A stretch of 17,409 nucleotides of DNA from JAFAHS01 sp046728175 (GTDB taxonomy: Bacteria; Desulfobacterota; Binatia; Binatales; Binataceae), in NCBI GenBank assembly GCA_046728175.1, contig JBKPEA010000035.1:1-17409 (forward strand). The letters are read 5' to 3'. A program made the position numbers and the translations under genes. This document shows positions 14,375 through 17,409 of the stretch, piece after piece (within the stretch, counting starts at the first letter, position 1; each line of letters begins with the position of its first letter). Under the pieces are notes generated by a model. It saw only the letters and a program-made list of their open reading frames with translations. It was not told where the DNA came from and did not search any database.

Positions 14375-15513
14375 TTAGACCGAAAGGTTATAGACGCGCC
14401 GTACGTTATCGCCGAGCACGTCGCGCCGTCGTTGCGGGTCGGCTAGCTTGTTCCCAAACTCCTCGATCGCTTCGATATAACTACCAGTGTGGTCGGGATG
14501 CGGAAAGTCGGTCGCCCAGAAGAAGCGATCGCTGCCGCAGAGATCGACCATCGCGGGCAATGATTTCTCATCGGGATCGGCGGAGATCCAGACGTTGCGT
14601 TGAAAATAGAAACTAGGCTTTTCCTTGAGGGGCACACCGCGCCCCATCGCGCTGTCATAGACCGCATCCATGCGATCAAGCCAATACTGCACCCAGCCGG
14701 CTCCCACTTCGAGAATCACGAGCTTGAGCCTCGGAAACTTGTCAAAGGTACCGTACGCCATGAAACTCGCGAGCGCGTGACGAATCGCGTCTGATGCGGT
14801 CACGTTGAGGAACCAGGTCTGTTTGCGTACGTATTCTTTGTCGTAGCGGCCCGGCCAGCACCACTGCGGTTCAAGCGATACGTGAATGCCGAGCGGCACA
14901 TCGAGTTCTTGCGCCTTGGCAAAGACGACATCGTGATCGCTGTGGCCGTGGGGTTTGCGCGTGGTGGTGAACTGCACTACCCATCCGCCCTTGTGGCCCG
15001 CCTTGACCGCTCGTTCGAGTTCGGCGGCGGCGGCAGCCGGATCGTTGAGCGAGAGATGCGCCACCGGAATAAGGCGCCCGCCGCTGTCGGTGGACCAGTC
15101 GGTGATCCACCGGTTATAAGCCCGGCACATCGCCTGCGTATACTCGACATCGTCCGTATCGGTCTCCCAAGTGAGGTCGAGGCTGGGATAGATGATCGCG
15201 GCATCCTCCCTCCTGTTCGAGTCGGCTGATACGATCCTTCGCATCGCACGCTCCCAGCGGGACTCTATCGCCGTATTTTATCCGGCGATCGAAGTTTCCC
15301 GAATTGCGCGTAACTTGGCCCATCTGTGCAACGCCACCGAAATTACCACCCCGATTTACACGCGACGGTACACCGTTGACTTCGAGGTATTCCAGTCCGT
15401 CCTTGTCTTCTTTCATACGAATCGCCTTGGTTCGGTATTTTTCCTCGCAATACAGCTCCCAGCACTTGGCCGATTCCAGGATATGACCGTCAGCGTCTAT
15501 CGCGCCCGTCCAT
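14375..15513 (-). pseudogene. Amidohydrolase (Amidohydro_2, ACMSD-like), two frameshifts
   Basis: Repaired, it would have about 380 residues. The ATG at 15513 follows GAGGA. It reads MDGR, then after a two-base loss near 15501 continues as IDADGHILE (metal-binding strand 1), WELYCEEKYR and DGLEYLEVNG. A second two-base loss near 15205 separates RLEQEG from DAAIIYPSLDLTWE, YCRAYNRW-type residues (MCRAYNRWITDW), RLIPVAHLSL, PLGIHVSLEP (His ligand), LKLVILEVGAGWV and FFWATDFPHPDH (Asp ligand). This is the metal-dependent hydrolase barrel of Amidohydro_2, which hydrolyses or decarboxylates ring and acid substrates; relatives are abundant in soil degraders. It stands alone on the minus strand and is not part of the SDR operon. 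Two independent indels point to decay, with read error as the alternative. Confidence 0.85.
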
Positions 15514-15621
15514 TCGCAGCGTCCTCATGGCAGATGTGGGAGGCAGTTAACCCACGTAACATTCCGTAAGCGAGGGCTGCGCCCGTTAGCAGATCCGGTA
15601 TTCCGGCTGCGCGCAGCGCCA

Positions 15622-15769
15622 GAATGGAATATCTCACCCATCGCGGAGACCGCCGAATATTTCCATACCTCTGCCGCAACGGTTTATCGGTTGCTCAAGG
15701 CTGGGCTGCTCGGCGGAGTGAAAGACGCAAGGACGGAGTGGATGGCACGTCTCGCACGAAGTGGTATTC
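15622..15769 (+). pseudogene. Excisionase-like helix-turn-helix fragment
   Basis: A plus-strand frame without any ATG reads SPIAETAEYFHTSAATVYRL, then LKAGLLGGVK. After a one-base shift near 15724-15728 it continues GRSGWHVSHEVV. This is the MerR-like DNA-binding module of Xis/AlpA proteins (usually LTVAEVAELLxVSxxTVYRLIKxGxLPAVKxGRxWRVS). The start is missing and the frame is broken, so it is a remnant. Such proteins steer the direction of recombination in integrative elements, which fits the nearby recombinases. Confidence 0.65.
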
Positions 15770-15944
15770 GTCTGCCGTTGCGCGTCCAAACACGGTGATC
15801 CGCGGTTCAGCTCGAGCATCCCGGAATACGGCGCGAATATTAACGACCACAGCGCTGGCCGCCTTGAACGCGCTCAACAGTCGCGACCTCGCTCTCGCGG
15901 CCGAGCAAAGAAGCGGCGACACCTCCCAACGCCGTGATCGCCTC

Positions 15945-16100
15945 ATGAATATCGATGGAGCCTCAGAAAAGCTCGGTGTGAAACCTGACTGGCTCTACCG
16001 GCGTCATCGGCGCCTGTCCTTCACTGTTCCGCAGGGCCGCATGCTGCGGTTTTCTGAACTCGAGATCGAAGAATACATACGAAACCGCCGCCACCGCTGA
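15945..16100 (+). CDS. Excisionase/AlpA-like helix-turn-helix protein
   Basis: 51 codons from the ATG at 15945 to TGA at 16098-16100. MNIDGASEKLGVKPDWLYRR is the helix-turn-helix, followed by LSFTVPQGRMLRFSELEIEE and a basic end. This matches DNA-binding excisionase-type domains, usually VEEAAELLGVSRDWLYRRAKRLPFTVRLGxRxLRFS. The same frame is open further upstream (to 15624), and relatives often have a helical N-terminal arm, so the real start could be earlier. No strong ribosome site is seen before the ATG. It lies 150 bases after another such fragment, and the two may be parts of one decayed regulatory locus. Some form of DNA-binding fold is likely; the partner integrase is not identified. 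Confidence 0.6.
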   Translation: MNIDGASEKLGVKPDWLYRRHRRLSFTVPQGRMLRFSELEIEEYIRNRRHR

Positions 16101-16156
16101 TCAGCGCGAAATGCTCCTCCTAAGCGGTGCTTTGCCTTGATCGTCCCAGACACAAA

Positions 16157-16173
16157 CCGTACGAACCATACGG
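16157..16173 (-). terminator. Hairpin after groEL, possible terminator
   Basis: On the minus strand CCGTATG-GTT-CGTACGG forms a seven-pair stem (one G-T pair) with a three-base loop, about 48 bases after the groEL stop, followed by TTTGTGT. The T-run is short, so termination would be weak. It is the only candidate between groEL and the next genes. Confidence 0.35.
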
Positions 16174-16220
16174 CCCCTCCTGAGTTCGGGGTGGGGGCGG
16201 ATGCCTTCCCAGGAGTTTTC

Positions 16221-17409
16221 TTAAGTCATCTCCGGATGCAACCTGCCTGAGTGCGTCGATGGAGTTGTATCCATCTCCGCTTCCTCCTGGTGCTCGGCAA
16301 TGATGCACTCGGTGGTCAAAAGCAGACCTGCCACCGACGCCGCGTTCTGCAGCGCACTGCGCACCACCTTGGTCGGGTCCATAATGCCAGCCTTCATGAG
16401 ATCTTCAAATTCCTCGTTGGCCGCGTTGAAACCGAACGGCCCCTTGTTGCTCTTGACCTTATCGACGACGACCGAACCTTCCCAACCGGCGTTGGTCGCG
16501 ATCCAGCGGCAAGGATCCTCGAGCGCATTGCGGATGATGCCGATGCCAACCTTCTCGTCTTCGCCGGCGCGCAGGTTATCGAGGACGGACAAGGCTCTAA
16601 TGAGCGCGACGCCGCCGCCCGGCACGACGCCTTCTTCGACTGCCGCACGGGTGGCATGAAGTGCATCTTCAACACGCGCCTTCTTCTCCTTCATCTCCAT
16701 TTCGCTAGCGGCGCCGACGCGAACTATCGCCACGCCTCCGACCAGCTTTGCGAGGCGCTCCTGCAGCTTCTCGCGGTCATAGTCTGAGGTGGTTTCTTCG
16801 ATCTGCGCGCGGATCTGCTTGATGCGGCCCTCGATGTCGGCCTTCTTGCCCGCGCCGTCGATAAGCGTGGTGTTATCCTTGTCGACCACGATTCGTTTGG
16901 CCCGGCCGAGATCCTGCAAAGTTACATTCTCGAGCTTGATGCCAAGTTCCTCGACGATCACCTTCCCACCGGTCAGAATCCCAATGTCTTCGAGCATCGC
17001 CTTGCGCCGATCACCAAAGCCCGGGGCCTTGACCGCCGTGCACGCCAGCGTGCCGCGAATCTTGTTCACGACCAGGGTCGCCAGCGCCTCGCCCTCAACG
17101 TCCTCGGATACGAGCAAGAACGGTTTGCCGGTTTTCGCAATTGAGTCGAGGATGGGCAGGAGATCCTTCATCGACGAGATCTTCTTCTCATGGATCAGGA
17201 CATAGGCATCTTCGAGTTTCGCCTCCATCCGCTCCGGATCGGTTACGAAATACGGCGAGAGATAGCCACGGTCGAACTGCATGCCCTCGACCACCTCGAG
17301 CGTGGTCTCCAGCCCTTTGGCCTCCTCGACCGTGATCACGCCTTCCTTGCCCACCTTCTCCATCGCCTCGGCGATGATAGCGCCTATGGTCGAGTCGTTG
17401 TTGGCCGAA
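16221..17409 (-). CDS. groEL: Chaperonin GroEL, 5' end outside the window
   Basis: The C-terminal 395 codons or so of the 60-kDa chaperonin; the frame enters from the right edge with SANNDSTIGAIIAEAMEKVG. All domains are recognisable: apical (GVITVEEAKGLETTLEVVEG, FDRGYLSPYFVTD, LVVNKIRGT, AVKAPGFGDRRKAMLEDI), intermediate and equatorial (EMKEKKARVEDALHATRAAV with the catalytic Asp, EEGVVPGGGVALIR, DPTKVVRSALQNAASVAGLL, LTTEC). The nucleotide-binding residues before residue 150 are beyond the edge. The tail is odd: after TTECIIAEHQEEAEMD come about 15 residues rich in Thr, Ser, His and Pro, not the GGM repeat of E. coli-type GroEL. Extra groEL copies often differ there, so this may be a secondary paralogue. 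It refolds proteins in the cytoplasm as a double ring with GroES. Confidence 0.96.
   Translation of the reverse strand, partial: SANNDSTIGAIIAEAMEKVGKEGVITVEEAKGLETTLEVVEGMQFDRGYLSPYFVTDPERMEAKLEDAYVLIHEKKISSMKDLLPILDSIAKTGKPFLLVSEDVEGEALATLVVNKIRGTLACTAVKAPGFGDRRKAMLEDIGILTGGKVIVEELGIKLENVTLQDLGRAKRIVVDKDNTTLIDGAGKKADIEGRIKQIRAQIEETTSDYDREKLQERLAKLVGGVAIVRVGAASEMEMKEKKARVEDALHATRAAVEEGVVPGGGVALIRALSVLDNLRAGEDEKVGIGIIRNALEDPCRWIATNAGWEGSVVVDKVKSNKGPFGFNAANEEFEDLMKAGIMDPTKVVRSALQNAASVAGLLLTTECIIAEHQEEAEMDTTPSTHSGRLHPEMT

Noticed and set aside
14073..14375. A 100-codon minus-strand frame coupled by TAATG to the amidohydrolase
   Set aside because: There is no recognisable family, the composition is noise-like, and there is no independent ribosome site.
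16150..16185. Group II intron domain V-like hairpin after groEL
   Set aside because: CCGTATG...CGTACGG recalls domain V, but the AGC triad at the base, the expected 34-base length, a maturase and other domains are missing.

Overview
The window looks like a chromosomal accessory region from a GC-rich soil or sediment bacterium, proteobacterial or a related deep lineage (Acidobacteria or Binatota would also fit). The evidence is the style of the GroEL, the short-chain dehydrogenase/TetR/amidohydrolase gene mix, the CsbD and DUF883/holin-X envelope-stress proteins, and good Shine-Dalgarno sites. I cannot place it more precisely from sequence alone. No rRNA, tRNA or CRISPR array was seen.

Layout. 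Positions 1-2.8 kb (minus strand) hold the C-terminal remnant of a glutathione S-transferase, a coupled pair of small exported proteins (one a Tyr/Gly-rich lipoprotein), a gene-poor gap, and a DUF883 plus holin-X (YqjE-like) membrane pair. Positions 2.8-6.7 kb are a graveyard of mobile DNA: a heavily frameshifted tyrosine recombinase of the kind that sits third in recombinase trios, an IS3-type transposase tail, an intact csbD-like gene, a degenerate ssb, an ardC-like antirestriction metallopeptidase broken in an A7 run, and several perfect hairpins. A repeat of about 175 bp occurs twice (3775-3951 and 6543-6716). Each copy carries a TTGACA promoter with an 18-bp dyad.

Positions 6.7-9.8 kb (plus strand) form an intact compact operon: SDR, TetR regulator, second SDR, isoprenylcysteine-methyltransferase-like membrane enzyme. 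Its only visible promoter and operator lie in repeat copy 2. Positions 10.0-12.8 kb hold an intact first recombinase and, overlapping it by ATGA, a second recombinase that has lost its catalytic domain and runs in frame into a 5'-truncated, twice-frameshifted NHL beta-propeller gene. The third member of this trio matches the remnant at 2.85-3.77 kb on the other strand, so the trio appears broken and dispersed.

Positions 12.9-16.1 kb hold a frameshifted uracil-DNA-glycosylase-like gene, a gene-poor stretch, an amidohydrolase with two frameshifts, and two excisionase-like helix-turn-helix fragments. From 16.2 kb to the right edge is most of a groEL (minus strand) with an atypical C-terminal tail and no GGM repeat.

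Two things dominate the reading: mobile-element decay around intact catabolic-type genes, and many one- or two-base indels, several in homopolymers. The indels may be true pseudogenization, read error, or both. I did not find a clear new defence or enzymatic system. The most unusual items are the dispersed recombinase trio with its recombinase/NHL junction, and a mobile repeat that appears to supply the regulated promoter of the SDR/TetR operon.
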